Notes: a model not told the origin generated them from the sequence alone. A DNA stretch of 64,000 nucleotides from Acanthococcus lagerstroemiae (GCA_031841125.1 CM063109.1:6982321-7046320), one strand, 5' to 3'. Positions 10,213 through 22,377 are shown, numbered from the stretch's first letter. A program made the numbers and translations.

Positions 10213-13200
10213 CTGAAATGAAAAAAAAAAGAGCAAAATTATGAACTTTCCAAGTACATAAAAGAATTTGATTTGACAAAAGATTGCGAATTTGTGAGCA
10301 TAGGTGAAGTCCATAAATAATATACATATGGCGCTGGACTCACAGGATGAGTGCATCAGAAATAAAAGGCATTGTAAGATCAAGTAATGCTATTAGTAGG
10401 TAGGGAAGAAAAAAGTAAGAGTAACTGGTTTAATGTCATTCTAGGCCAGTCAAATTGGGATTAATAATAATAATAAAAAATAAAAATAACTGTATTAGAA
10501 GATTTTTATTGGAAGTTGTTGGGAGTGTTCTCTCGAGTACCCCCAAAAATCACCGCTCTCACTTGACTTGCTGATTTGATGGTGTCTAGCATATAAGTCG
10601 TACAAAAGTTTTACAATTGAGGCAGTGGTCATACAAGTCATACTGAAGTCATACAATTACCTCTAATTACTTACAAATTTGGAATACTTAATATTTGTGA
10701 ATATTATTAGTAAACATTTGTGATTACGTATTTGCGGTATTTCTTATCAAAAGATGGCCAAATTGAAATTTAATTGAAAATTGCGTTCTTTGCAACCAGA
10801 GACGGAAGGGTGGGGGGGGGGTACAAAAAATGCATTTGTACCGGGCCCGGATTTTTTTCCGTGGAAAGATATGTGGGACCAAGAAAAATTACAGGCCTTT
10901 TGAAGTGAAGGATGACTACCAGAGGCCAGTTTCCAAATAAATAAAAACGAAAAAAAAACTCGCAAAATTATTGCATTGGGGCCTCGATTGGCCTTCGCCG
11001 TCAATGTTTGCAACATTTTTTATAAGAATCCGTTCGTTACTATTGAGCTTCCCCTCCCTTCTGAGCCTTATTCACGTTTATATCGTCAGAATTTACCAGT
11101 TCTCTCTACTGAGAAAGAAAAGATATCAATAAGTCATTGAATTCTGTTTAAGTACTACTTCAGTCCCTTCAAGAAATAAAAACACAAACGAACGTTCATT
11201 TTTCCAAAATAGGTGGCCCATACAAGTTCAGAGTGCTGTTTCGATCTGGAAACACCTTTATACGGAATACTGCACAAATCTGATTCGATTTAAAAATAGA
11301 CTCAATAGTTCAGTCAAACTAGTAAATTATAAGAAACTAACTGCAATAAAATTTTTTTGGAACACTATCAAACTTATGAAAAGTTTTTAAATAATTGTCC
11401 TAACCCACATTTTTTACGCTGAAAATTTTATAGGACAAAATTCACATATCCAATATTGTATACCAATATTATTCTGAACAATTTTGAACTACAACCCCCT
11501 TCCTCTTATACCGAAATTTTCAAACTGGATTCACTATGTCAAAGATGAGCTTTGAGATCCTGGAAAACTTCAAAATTATATTTATATTTTTTCACATTTC
11601 GGCTCTCCCAACTGCCTCAGTTCTAACTAAATTTAATTTTCATCAACTGAGTTCAGCGATTTTAAGAACCCATGATTAAATACCTTATTGTATTTTAGGA
11701 CACTTTGATCAGCCCTCTCCCTAGGTGCCACAATTTTTCCCAGTCAAAATCAATCTGATATTAAAAAATGGGGTTAGCGGCCGTGAGAACCAAGGAATTA
11801 AACCCACATCGTACTTTTTGCATATTTCGGTTTCAGCCCTTTGCCCGCCCACAAGTACCTCAATTCTCAAAACGAAGTAATGTCAAGAATTATACTATTC
11901 GTGTTAATATATACGATAGTCTATAGGGTTATTTTGACCCCCTCACCCACACCCATTCATAACATTTAGGGAGCAGATGCAAAGAAAATATAAAGTAATA
12001 ATTTTACGGAGAATCCGGGGTAAAATAATTTTTTTTTCAAATTTATTCATAAATCTGGTAATTTTTAAAATATTTAATAAAACCCCATTAATTTGAAGGG
12101 CGCGGGAAAGAATACTCAGATTCTCTGAAAAAGTTACTGGGTGTCTACCAAATACGAATTTTTCAATAGTATGACCTCTGTACGGCATTTGTGTGACTTT
12201 TGTACAACCTTTTTATGGACCATTCTCACGTCTAAACAGAATTTTCACAAAAAAAAAAAGTATTGCAAAACATGCTGATTGCAAACAAGAACACGCTGAA
12301 AAAACTTAATTGTTCTTAAATTAAATTAAATACGAGTTGAAATACTGACGAGCAGAGCGAGCGAAGTTATTTTCATTTTTCCAATTAAACTTCATGTTAT
12401 TTTGGCCTAATTTTCAGTATAGTTTCTAGTTAATGATATAAAATGTTGTCAAATCTGGAAAGGGGACTATTAAAAGAATTCCTGGACGATGGAGGAAGAC
12501 TGCGTTTTTCTCCCCACCCCTCCCATTATATGCACTTGTACCTGAGGGTTTTGCTAACTGATAATGCGTATTATCTCTTTTTAAAAATGTCGCCAATATT
12601 AACCATTGTTTCACTTTCCTTATACTTTGTTAAATATTACACTTAACTATAGATGGTGTTCGGATTAGATGTTGATAAGCTTGGCAAGTGGATGAGAAAG
12701 GAAATAAGTCTGGTGTCAGGCAGCAACGTTAGAGGCAGATAACAAAATTACAAAACAAGCCTTACATTGAAAAATCGCAAAAAACGAAATCTAGGTATTG
12801 GTGCGTCTACAGACACAGTGGAAAATCAACGAGAAAGAAAGATTCTCTGTGAATTTCAGTTTAAACTTTGAAATATCAGAGGTGGTAGAATTCAGTATGT
12901 TAGAGAGAATAGCAGGTCCGTAGCCAGCCTTGCATTTCAGTCAGGGCAAACAACATTGAAGACTGGGCAATATTTCAACATAAAAAAAATATATTATCAT
13001 TGGATCTTCGGAAGCATCGAAGTTTCAAAGCTGTGAAGCATGAAGTTATGCTGAGCATCAGCTCAGCGTTGCCAGATGATATGGGTCTTCTTTTTTGGCC
13101 AGCCAGGGCCAACAGGTTGGTTAACCAGGGCAATATGCCCTGATTGCCCTGGCTTAGCTACGGGCCTGGAGAAAAGTTGTCTGTTATGTACCTTGAAATT

Positions 13201-16200
13201 TATTATGTATAACCTAGTCGTAAAATCTAAAGCAACAACACTCTTATGCGAAGCAAATTATATTAGTAGCCAGTTAGCTCAGCAAATGTCGAATCTAAAT
13301 CATCGCAAATAGCTTTCGTTTTTTCCTTTTCACGGAAAAGATTATCTGTAACAGACACACAGCAGAAATAATATATTGTTGTTATTTCGAAAAGCCACTC
13401 GGAAGCGGAAGCGAGTTGAATGACAACTGTTTTGCGATAAGTTATCGCATGTAATGAGAACTTCCATGTACCTTCAAGCCTATCCACTTCCTTCTGTAGT
13501 TTCTTGACTGTCTTCTCGGCGAATTCTGCTCTAGCTTCGGCCTGAAAATAGATTTTTCACGTATATTAATGGTGACTCCGTAGTAAACGTTACAGTCGAC
13601 ACACAGACGTGAAGATGGGGAGCCAACCCCACTCAAAAAATGATCATTTAAAAAAACAGTGAAGAAATTATAAATAAACACATGCTGTCATAAAATTGAA
13701 AGTTTCTTATTAAGATTTCGATCAACTGTGGTCACTGACGCGATGCTCGAAAGGGTAGTTCCTGTGGCCGGGGATGCGGTGTCATAGGGGCCACTTTGGC
13801 ATGCGTGCATCGCCATACGTCCCACCACATCAACTGTGCTCTATTACAGGTGTCTCTATGTTTTGAAAAGGGGGAGGTTTATAACTCCGAACGTTCAGAA
13901 ACCTCAGTTAACAGAGATTTTATTTCGGAAGGAACACAGTGTCGATATTCGAAAGGTGTGATGCTCGAAATTGAAATTAAAAAAATACCTAAAATGGTGG
14001 TGTGGTGTCTGCAGTACCGAAGAAACTTTTTCTTGGGCGTGTGTATGCGTGTGAAGGGGGAGGGGTATTCTAATGTTTCCAACTCAGAATGTCAGTTTTG
14101 CCAACTAAGTGCGTGATTTCCTCCCACTAAAGTAACTCCTTAGAGTGAGTCAACGAGCAAAAGAAAGTAGAAAAATTCGCACTTCCGTGAATGTGCCTGC
14201 GGAAGGTGGGTCTTGCTAATTGATGATCAGTTTTTTGAAGAGAGGTGAGGAAACTTCCTTTGGTACGTCTCTTGCGTGCACTACGCGAATTTTAGCAATA
14301 TATCATAATACACAGGAGACTGCGTACACTCAACTAATATGTCAATCAAAGTACTTATCATTCAGCGGTTTAAAAGATATATTGAAGATATCACGTAGGT
14401 ACTAGGTATTAATCATACGACATCTATTTTAAAACAACTGATCTGTGAATTATAAGGTATGTACATTGAATACGTGTATTCATGAGCGCCACTAAGGCTT
14501 TTCTCCTAGGAGAGGGGCAATACACTTCCAGCGGAGTAAGACAAGAAAAAACATAGTTTGTTGAGGCAAGATGTATTCGGAAAATCCGGAGGACCAATAC
14601 CTCATAAGCTCCCCTAATGTCACCTACTTGTGTGTCTTTCATGTAGCAACATTTTGCTCTTTTTTTTTGGAATCTGTAGGGGTTCGTTGGAAATGACACT
14701 TCAAAAATGAAGCTCCAAGACGTGTCGAAATTTTGACACAATTTTTCTCACGAATTCCATGCAGCCGGTCTCATCCGGTGGTTTCGGTTTCATGAGAAAT
14801 CAAAATGTTTTCAAATTGAAATCAGTTGATCTCAGGAAAAGCGAATACTGTTCTTATTCTGAGAAACAAGGTTCTCGCAATACCTCTCGAGTTTTGTATA
14901 TTTTTTCGGAGAACTAACGAAATTCAGAGGAAAACGGAACTCTTGTATCATGCGAATTAAAATTGAAATAATATTTTTTTCGTTGAACAATCATATACAT
15001 AAGATTATAACTGAAACCGAAGAATGCTCAACCAGATAGTAGTGTAACAGGGAATTATACGTACTTCTTTAAGTCTCACAGTCAATGATTTAATCTGCTG
15101 TTTGTATTCTTCAACGCGCTGGTTAGCCTGAAACGAATTGAAAAGAGTCGTTAATACTCGTACTATATGTTAAACTGATAAAAGTTATTTATCGTAGTAA
15201 TCTAAGTTGAGTTATTACTGTATCTGTGTAGAGTAAATACGCGGTTTGTTAGGATAATTTATCTGTAAATGCTCAAGATTGACTTACAATTTCGTGAAAT
15301 CATGCGCTAAAAGTAGGTACTTGTCAATGATGACTATACCTGTTCAAAACTTTTTTCGCAACTTAGTCCTTGTACGTGTTTTACATACTCAAATATTTAG
15401 ATCTCAACAAAATTTGCATGAAAGTAAATTTCTCACTCAGTTGACTATGTAAACTGTGGATGTCTTATTTATATTTTTGTTGGCTTCTAAACAGTGAAGT
15501 TGTTATACAGACTCCGTTTGCTAAAATTTAGATATTTTGCTTATTTTCCTACTTCATTTTCAAGTGTAAAAGTATGTTGAATGTAGTTGTTGAGTCCAAA
15601 GTAGATAATCATGCGTTGGTGGTTGAATCCGAAAATGTACAGACTACATCGGATTTAGTATTCTGCAACCCGTGGGCAGACACCAATTGACTATTCCTTG
15701 AATTGAACAGTTAATACCACTCTAGTATCACCGCAATATATGAAGATGGAAGCTTTAGTGCTTAGTATCATCTCCCTTCCCTCTCCCCCCCCCCAAAAAA
15801 AACCTACCAAAAGGATTTACAGCATTTTCTTGACATTTATCAGCCCTCCATGAGCCCCCCCTTCATTATTCGCCCTTATGATTACCATCAAAAGATTTCT
15901 GTTTGGTTTCCAACCCTAGTTGTATTTTAAAATCTTCTGAATACTTATCAATGAGTTGAGAAATTTAATATTTTAAAATTTTCTGAATACTTATCAATGA
16001 GTTGAGAAATTTAATTTACCAGTATAATAGTCTATCGTACCTTTTCCTCAGATACTTCCAAAGATTTCAGACTGTTTCCTACGACTTTCAGTTCTTCTTC
16101 TAATTCCATAATTTTTCTGAAAAACCAAAGACAGTTGATAAAATTGATACATAATCATAAAGCAATAAATACGAATCGAGTAAATTTAAACCTGCCGTCA

Positions 16201-19200
16201 GAAAAATATCCCTCCAAAAAATTACGCATCATTTTCGTTTCATTTATCTTTCCTTGCTTACTGACTGCAATAAATCGGTAGTGGCTAGAAAATAATAATT
16301 GACTTCTCTTCTTGCTTTGTTTGTTCATCAACTAAGTAGGTATTTTTTTGTAAACAGTGAATCTAAAATTATTTAATTGACAAAATTTAAGTCCCCTGCC
16401 AGAAAAGATCCCTTCGGTGAGAAACCCCATTCCCTTAACCTAATCCTCATGAGTTGTGACATTTACACGATAGGTATATATTTCTGTGCTAACATATGTG
16501 AGGGTGCTTACGAAAAGGGATCAAGTGACCAATTTTTCAATGTTTACTTTTTAGGCTAAATTTATGTAAAAACCCCTTAGAGAGAGATCCAATAAAACCA
16601 ACCCCAGACCTTATCTTGAAAATTTAGCGTGTTATTGCAGTTTTATGTGAAGCAAGTCAATATTTATTATTTCAAAATATACAAAAATGAAATAGCATGT
16701 TCTTATGTAAAATTAAATTGTTCGAAAACAATTTTCCATGAATACTGGACATATTTTCTCCTTCCCCTTTTCAATACGAGAGCAGGCAAAATACATTTAC
16801 TCATTGTCAGGATGAGTTGCCTCCGTACAGTGAAGGAGTCTCGCATTTCGCATTAGGAACCTTCAGCAATCTTGTAATGTAAGCAACTTATCCTGCTGCA
16901 TGAATGCCTGTCTACTCTTACCGTTTAAGGGACTCGGATCCGAAGATTTTCAATGAAATTATTCGGAGATCGTCGAACATATTTTGTGACGATTTTTCGT
17001 AAAATTTCTCAAACCATCGGAATTTTCCCCCGAATATTCCCTACGAAATTCTGCAAAATTTACCAGAACATTTTCTCAAAGTAATTTGTTGGGATTCTTC
17101 GGAAAACTTTGGTAATTTTTTCTAAAAATTTCCGATAGGATTCTTCGGAAAACGTCGAAAGTTTTTTCACAAAAGTTCTAATGAAATTTCTTAAAAATCA
17201 TCGGAGATTTTACCTACAGGTTTTCGGTGAAATTCTCCGAAGATCATTAAACTTTTAAATTCTTTGGAAAACATTGAAAATTTAAAAAAATGATTTCCGA
17301 TAAAATTCTTTGGAAATCATCGGAATTGGTTTCCGAAAATTTTCGATGAATTCCATAAACATTATAGGAGATTTTTCCCAAAATTTCCGATGAAATTCCA
17401 TAAAAATCGTAGGAGATTTTTCCCGAGAATCATCGATGAAACTCTTCGGAGAACATTTCTTCTGAAAATGATTGATAAGAATCTCCAAAAACCATCAGAG
17501 CTTTTGCCCAAATATTTCCTATGAAATTCTTCAAAAATTCTCGGAAAATTTACCCGAAGATTTTTAAAGAAATTCTTTCCCAAAAATTTGTGATGAAATT
17601 CTTTGGAAAACATTGGAAATATTTTCTAAGAATTTCCGAAAAGACTCCCCGGAAAGTATCGGAATTTTCTTCCAAAAATTCCAGTGAAATTTCTTGTAAA
17701 TCGTTGGAGAATTTTCCCAAAGTTTTTCGATGAAATTCTTCGGAGATCATCAACCATTTAAATTCTTAGGAAAACAGAGGAAATTTTTTCCGAAAATAAC
17801 GGACAAGAGATTAGGGGAGCGTGTGGTAGTGTGTAGGACCGTCACGGTTGGAATATTAATTGGTAAGTGACAGAACAGTAATTACAAAAAAAAAATTTTT
17901 TAAATACTCTCAATTTAATACGCTTTTCCTGTAACTTTTTTTTTTGTCAACTGGTCCCTTTTCGTATGCGCCCTCACATATCATGATTCTCGCATGAAAT
18001 TAATATCTAATATATTATGTAAATTTTTCAATAAAAATTCGGGGATTGTGCCAACGTGCCACAATGTCAACAAGACTGGCAAGGACATACCGATGAGTTT
18101 TTCCTTGGAGAGGGGGGGGGGAGTGTAAAAATCCCAACTGATTCAACTCAGAATTCCCAAGTATTAAAGGGGGGAAAAGAAAACTTGTTGCATTTTCTTA
18201 ACTTTTTAACTCAAAATTCCCAAGTATCAAATTATCAAAGCAAGCAAGCAAGCAAAAAAAAAAACAAAAAAAACTTTTGACTTGTTGGATTTTTCCAACT
18301 CTACCGAAATTTCCTAACTTCACCTGACTAAAACGGTATATTTGACGAACTAGTCAGTAAAAAATTTCCTACGAGGGAGGAGCCCTTCCCTCACCTCCCC
18401 CCTATCGGTACGTCTCTAAAGACTGGTCTTCCCTCCTCTAGATGTTTTGAAGCGTCCTGCGATTATATGGACGCTGTTAAACGTAAGAGAACCAACCGAT
18501 ATTTGTAAACAAAATGAGTTATTAGTATCGTTGGAAAGAGCGTAAGAAGTAGAATTTTTCAAAATTGGGCCCCCTATTCAAAAATGTGTACTCACGTTGA
18601 AAAAAGCTTATCAGTAAACGCTATTACGTCGTATAGTTTCTACATGGCTCTTGAACCTCGAATCACTGTTCTCAAAAAACAGATTTTGCTGGTTGGTTCC
18701 CTTACGCTTAACAGCGTCTATATACGGAAACTGTGATGCCAAATTTGTGAATAATAGGCACCCGAGAAATTCTTATTTTGTTTCACCATTGATAGGAATT
18801 TCCTTTTCTTATTCATAGGTGTTTTGATATTTCCTCTTGAACAGCTTAAGCTGGTTCGAATTTATTTATCCTCTCCCCTCCCCAACCTGTGCCAATGAAT
18901 GTAAAAACATCTTTCTGGAAGTTTGAGAAAATTTAAAGTGAAAATACGGACCTTGAAGAGGCGTTGAAATTTAAACGAGGATTAACATAGAGATTGTGAG
19001 TTTTTGATTACATCCTTTCCCGGACCTTATAGTTACGAGTTATAAATATTATTTTCGTTTTCAGATTGGTGCCATTGGGATAGCTATCATTTTTGAAGTA
19101 ATTTCCTCAACTGTACCTCATTTGGCTTTATAGAGGAGGGAAATGTTAATATCTAAAACCTATTCTAACATCTAATGTGTTCAGAAGGTTTTTTTTTTTT

Positions 19201-21038
19201 GGACTGCTAAATTCATTTTTGAGGTTGTTTTCTGCATTCCCTCTCAAAAATGAATTCGATGATTCAAATAGCGTACATTTTAAAACGAACAAAAAAAAAG
19301 TATGCCTCGTAACCGTTCGTTTTAGCAAAGGATGTAATCCAAATCTTACAATCACTAAGTAAATTGCTATGTAAGTTTTAGCCCCCTGTGCTGCTCATGC
19401 CTCTCCTTCTGCTACTTTTTTCAAATTTGGAGGAAACTTTTTTTTTTGTATTCGTTGGCACCAGTGTGGGCGTCTAGAAAAAGAACATTGGTTGAAAGAA
19501 TGGTCACCCTAGCTACTTATTTTGCGTACTCTAGGATTAGCTTATTTTGTTGTACATAAATTTTTGAATGAAATAATAAATCAATGAGTGCACACTTACG
19601 AATCGCCAGATTTAACTCGATCCTCTGCTACTTCTAATTCATCTTCAACGAATGCTAACTTCCTGGAAACCTGTGTCACAAAGTGTTATTTTTTTATTAA
19701 TTTTTTTTTTTTTTTTTTTTTTGTTGTAAATATGAACATGTCAAGATAAAAAGTTTGTTGGTAAAGCCATTAGAACTCTGGGATACAACTGCAACGAAGC
19801 CTCGCTCAGTGGTCCAAGCTGCTAGACCTAGGAAAACTGAGAGGTTAAGCCATTTGAAGAAACATCAATCTCTCGATTGTTCATTAAAGCTGTGGTATCA
19901 ACGGAGGGGTAAAGTTTTCAACTTGTGAGAAGTTGGAAGAAGTTGACCAGGGCTTTATCACCATCACGTTCATCCCCAGTGAGACAAAGTCTTCAGTTTT
20001 TCAATTGTACCCGTGAACTATAGAGCAACTCTGGAATGCCTAAATCGGAATGATTATCTCCTTTCAGACCAAGTGTACGAACGGGGGCTTTTTGCTCTAT
20101 TCTTGCGGGGTAAGGTCCAAATAGCCGATTCGGAACCCAAAATCTGCCGAGTTTGCCAAGTTGATACTCATGCAAGCAAAAAAGAAAAGTCTTATCGAGC
20201 TTACTAACTGCCAATATGGGAAGTGAGTTACATCCCTGCACCTTACCAGGGGGAAGGCCTTCTTGGGTAAGAATAATAATATAATGCTACGCTTACTTCG
20301 TCTGATTTTCCATCGGCGTCTTCAGCTAAAAGTCTGGCTTCTTTCAGCTGGTTCGTTAATTGGTCCATTCGTTCTTCGTCTTGCTGACTTCTGTTTTCTA
20401 ATACTTTGCACATACTGCCGGTAAACATTCGAAAAAGTTAGAGAAATGGTCGAACAGATTTTATTTCAAAATACAAAAATGACTAAGTTACCGTTTGGAT
20501 TCGTCGGCTGCTTGGGAGGCCTCAGCTAACTTACTGGTAGCGGTTCCGGATCGTTCTTCCGACCTTTCCAAGTCTTCTTCAATCATCTGCACTTTCCTGT
20601 TCAGCGCGGCGACTTCACTTTCGGCCTGAAATGTTTGGAAGTCATAATCGTCACTGACAATACTATGCTTTTATTAAGTAAATAATGAATTTTTGGTTTT
20701 GTCCAGTACCTGAGTCAACGATTTTTCTTTCTCTTCCAGATCTTTGTTGGCTTCCTCCAGCTTCCTCTTGGCGAGTTCTAGATCGCTCTCGACTTGCGTG
20801 AGTTTCTTTTGGGCGTCACGGACATCTTCCATCACCTACATAGAAGATGATAATGGTAAGTTCTTCTCCAGATGAGTAAAGTTATTAAAGAAAGTGGGGG
20901 GGGGGGGTACAAATTATCAGTTACCTTATCGGCGCGAAGGTTGGCATCTTTAGCCTGTCCTTCGCAGGTGTCGGCTTTGTCCATCGCCGCATCCTTCTCC
21001 ATCTTCATCGCCTGCATTTTCTTCTTAATGGCGTCCAT
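10130..21038 (-). CDS. Tm2: tropomyosin 2, complete coding region with two alternative last exons
   Basis: Coding exons in order are 20925-21038, 20710-20835, 20492-20625, 20297-20414, 19600-19670, 16041-16116, 15065-15127 and 13472-13541, then either 13263-13345 or 10130-10212. Each is bounded by AG and GT and the phases agree. The sum is 855 bases (284 residues plus stop), the canonical tropomyosin length. The product is one continuous heptad-repeat coiled coil that polymerises head to tail along actin and, with troponin, controls muscle contraction. Diagnostic insect Tm2 stretches are [19 protein letters not shown] and [19 protein letters not shown]. The start codon sits in CCACCATGG 22 bp behind an acceptor, so the 5' UTR is spliced. 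Small introns (89, 84, 77 bp) separate exons 1-4. Later introns run to 3.5 kb and hold transposons. Confidence 0.95.
10213..10788. other. Tm2: Tm2 intron between the alternative last exons, distal part
   Basis: AT-rich, including a (TAA)n-like patch near 10462-10480. No further exon was found. Confidence 0.5.
10797..11006. mobile_element. hAT-like MITE between Tm2 exons 9b and 9a
   Basis: An exact 8-bp duplication TTTGCAAC lies at 10789-10796 and 11007-11014. The ends CAGAGACGGAAGG and the complement of CATTGACGGCGAAGG are only partly similar. A G10 run lies near the left end. The duplication carries the call more than the ends do. Confidence 0.65.
11015..12904. other. Tm2 intron, no feature recognised
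   Basis: Unique-looking AT-rich sequence with short chance frames on both strands. Confidence 0.45.
12913..13168. mobile_element. hAT-like MITE just downstream of Tm2 exon 9a
   Basis: The ends are CAGGTCCGTAGCCAG and the complement of CAGGCCCGTAGCTAAG. Flanks GAGAATAG (12905-12912) and GAGAAAAG (13169-13176) match at 7 of 8 bases. Same end family as 28012-28176 and 29956-30313. Confidence 0.8.
13199..13204 (-). promoter_or_regulatory. candidate poly(A) signal for exon 9a
   Basis: TTTATT on the plus strand reads AATAAA on the minus strand. It lies between the stop codon (13263) and a hAT-like MITE whose edge is at 13168. Confidence 0.45.
13263..13345 (-). CDS. Tm2: Tm2 alternative last exon 9a (proximal)
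   Basis: The exon encodes [20 protein letters not shown] then FAELTGY and a stop (13263-13265). It lies 126 bp beyond exon 8. The wording follows the Drosophila Tm2 C terminus. AATAAA 59 bp after the stop suggests a very short 3' UTR. Confidence 0.93.
13472..13541 (-). CDS. Tm2: Tm2 exon 8 (70 bp)
   Basis: The exon encodes [23 protein letters not shown] and the first base of the Asp/Gly codon. The GTACAT donor serves both last exons. Confidence 0.95.
13741..13828. repeat. 88-bp CpG-rich dispersed repeat, copy 1
   Basis: Flanked by a perfect 10-bp repeat ATCAACTGTG (13731-13740 and 13829-13838). It contains GGCATGCGTGCATCGCCATA and GATGCTCGAAAGGGTAGTT. Related copies are at 32595-32695 (reverse), 51047-51103, 51225-51255 and 51527-51621. 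The family is not recognised and it encodes nothing. Confidence 0.75.
13839..15064. other. Tm2 intron 7, no gene recognised
   Basis: The minus frame at 14424-14741 contains [17 protein letters not shown], which weakly resembles a plus frame ending near 38552 (FEVSLTANPY). This might be an old shared repeat, but I cannot name it. Confidence 0.35.
15065..15127 (-). CDS. Tm2: Tm2 exon 7 (63 bp)
   Basis: The exon encodes [20 protein letters not shown] plus E, that is 21 residues or exactly three heptads. Tm1 in this window has two alternative versions of this position; Tm2 has one. Confidence 0.95.
15922..16015. repeat. tandem duplication of about 47 bp beside Tm2 exon 6
   Basis: The block TTTTAAAATYTTCTGAATAC to GAAATTTAAT occurs twice in succession with few differences. 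It starts only about 25 bp inside intron 6 from the exon 6 donor. Confidence 0.85.
16041..16116 (-). CDS. Tm2: Tm2 exon 6 (76 bp)
   Basis: The exon encodes [20 protein letters not shown] and VSEEK, the most conserved part of tropomyosins. Only one version is seen, so no internal 6a/6b choice is visible. Confidence 0.95.
16117..16919. other. Tm2 intron 5, right of exon 6, no feature recognised
   Basis: AT-rich sequence with short chance frames only. Confidence 0.4.
16920..17800. repeat. degenerate tandem array with TTCCGATGAAATTC units
   Basis: Units of roughly 45-60 bases carrying GATGAAATTCTTCGGAAA and TTTTTCCCGAAAATTT recur about 15-20 times with heavy divergence. Many units contain TTCCGA and TCGGAA and are self-complementary. 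Reading frames through it on both strands are by-products of the array. Confidence 0.7.
18080..18418. mobile_element. hAT-like MITE in Tm2 intron 5
   Basis: An exact 8-bp duplication AAGACTGG lies at 18072-18079 and 18419-18426. The ends are CAAGGACATACCGATGAG and the complement of TAGAGACGTACCGATAGG. The interior repeats AACTCAAAATTCCCAAGTAT with A-runs, as in 8613-8958 (reversed) and in the composite element at 43380-43560. Confidence 0.85.
18427..19599. other. Tm2 intron 5, no gene recognised
   Basis: A short palindrome TCATTTTTGAGG... CTCAAAAATGAATTC lies at about 19212-19256. Otherwise nothing supported. Confidence 0.4.
19600..19670 (-). CDS. Tm2: Tm2 exon 5 (71 bp)
   Basis: The exon encodes [19 protein letters not shown], then KSGD and two bases of a Ser codon. 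The acceptor is GACACAG and the donor GTAAGT. A T-run of about 26 bases lies 25 bp away at 19696-19721, on the upstream side of the exon. Confidence 0.95.
19671..20296. other. Tm2 intron 4, no gene recognised
   Basis: A T-run of about 26 at 19696-19721. A tRNA-like phrase (CTCAGTGGTCCAAGCTGCTAG near 19805) lacks a matching B box, so no tRNA or SINE is called. Confidence 0.4.
20297..20414 (-). CDS. Tm2: Tm2 exon 4 (118 bp)
   Basis: The exon encodes (R)[15 protein letters not shown] to [12 protein letters not shown], nearly the Drosophila Tm2 wording. The donor is GTAAGC. Confidence 0.95.
20492..20625 (-). CDS. Tm2: Tm2 exon 3 (134 bp)
   Basis: The exon encodes [20 protein letters not shown] to ...AADESK plus the first two bases of an Arg codon completed by the next exon. 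The length equals the conserved 134-bp tropomyosin exon. Confidence 0.95.
20710..20835 (-). CDS. Tm2: Tm2 exon 2 (42 codons)
   Basis: The exon runs from [11 protein letters not shown] to EEKEKSLTQ, phase 0 at both ends, and finishes at residue 80, the conserved exon boundary of tropomyosins. Only one version is seen. Confidence 0.95.
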
Positions 21039-21060
21039 GGTGGCGGTGTTTTCAGACCTT
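20925..21060 (-). CDS. Tm2: Tm2 exon 1 (22 bp of 5' UTR plus 38 codons)
   Basis: The acceptor TTTACAG ends at 21061. Translation starts at 21038 with [12 protein letters not shown], the invariant muscle tropomyosin N terminus needed for head-to-tail overlap. It runs to ...NLRADK before a GTAACT donor at 20924. The next intron is only 89 bp and carries a G12 run (20896-20907) 17 bases inside the donor. Confidence 0.95.
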
Positions 21061-22377
21061 CTGTAAATTTCATCAAGTCATTAATTCGGTTATAGTTTTT
21101 CTCGAATCTAATCGGATTGAAAATCCACACAAACAGATTTACACAGCCGAACAGTAAAGTTGCATGAGGTGATTTGGTAGGGCGTAGCCAGGAAACAGAG
21201 TTGGAGTATATGAACTATTCTTTTTTCTTCCTTCGAAGATACCTTACTGTAGATGCAATGTACCGGAAAGAACCTTTACTATTGAGAAAAATTACTCTTC
21301 CGATAATTATTTCTACAATGAGCTTTAGTTCACTCGACAAAGGCTATTCTTCAGCAAAGAGTATTTCGTCATAATGATAAAACACTATCTGGAAAGAGAT
21401 GAGATGAAATGAAATGAAAGTGACATGGGAAAGTCTTGAAAAAGATTTGGAAGGAGATGGAAATGAATTGCATAAGTTTGAAAAAAGTCCTACAAAATTA
21501 GAATACGGACCCCCCCCCCCTCCCGTAGTCCATTTTCAGTTTTATACTTCGATAAGCACTTGTAAGATCTATTGGAATTAAGACTTATCCTATCCCTTAA
21601 TGATACTTTACAACTGGCTCTGATGCACTTAAGCGACTTATTCCCGTTCTACGAAGTCTCATCGAAATCCTATTCGCATCAGGACATTCCGCAAGAAGCG
21701 CTAGTGTGATGGACGAGAAGGTGGTGGCACGTGATAGTCACGTGGTCAACTCTGTGTAAAACTCCCATAAGAATAAAATCGGACATTTTCGTTAGAAACA
21801 GAATTTTTTATGAAATTCTTCTTTGATACTCGACAACTAGGAAGTCTGAGCTTCAATTTAAGCCATTGCGTAAGTTGAAAAACTTTTTCTACCATTAGGA
21901 AAACTGTTGCAAAGTTACATTGAGTCGTATGGTTTTCAGTTCGGGATCACCAAATCGTCTTAGTTCCACGTAATCCGCTAGGAGCGACTCCTTTGCATCC
22001 TGAAGCGAATTAGACTCTTCAGCCTCAATCTGACTTCAATCAAAATGACTCGCTAAAATGTATTCGAATTTACTCCAACTGTATTATTTGAAGATTTCCT
22101 TCGATTCTGGTCGGGCCCAATCAGAATCTACACTCCTTGACTGTTTGAAGACTTATTAGGAATTCGTTAGAATTCATTCAAATTCCATCAAAACTCGTTA
22201 CTTAATAGCTTTATTCAGCGTCTCTCGATCTTAATCAAACGTTAAATTTTAATTTCTTTGCTGCCAAGACATATTTCGACTGAGTTACTTGTAGGTGTGA
22301 CAGTTATGATTCATTAAGACTAATCCAGTCTTTCCTGGGACTCTTCTAAGATTCACATTAATTTTTTTTTAAATTTT
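21061..22377. other. 5' side of Tm2, intron of the leader
   Basis: Contains a C12 run near 21510. From about 21640 it shows a diffuse repetition of GAATCYTACTMG-like words, which continues after interruptions to about 28300. No exon found. Confidence 0.35.

Noticed and set aside
17282..17753. Overlapping Phe/Lys-rich frames on both strands
   Set aside because: They arise from the degenerate tandem array at 16920-17800.
19795..19830. CTCAGTGGTCCAAGCTGCTAG as a tRNA-derived SINE head
   Set aside because: No B box or A-rich tail downstream.
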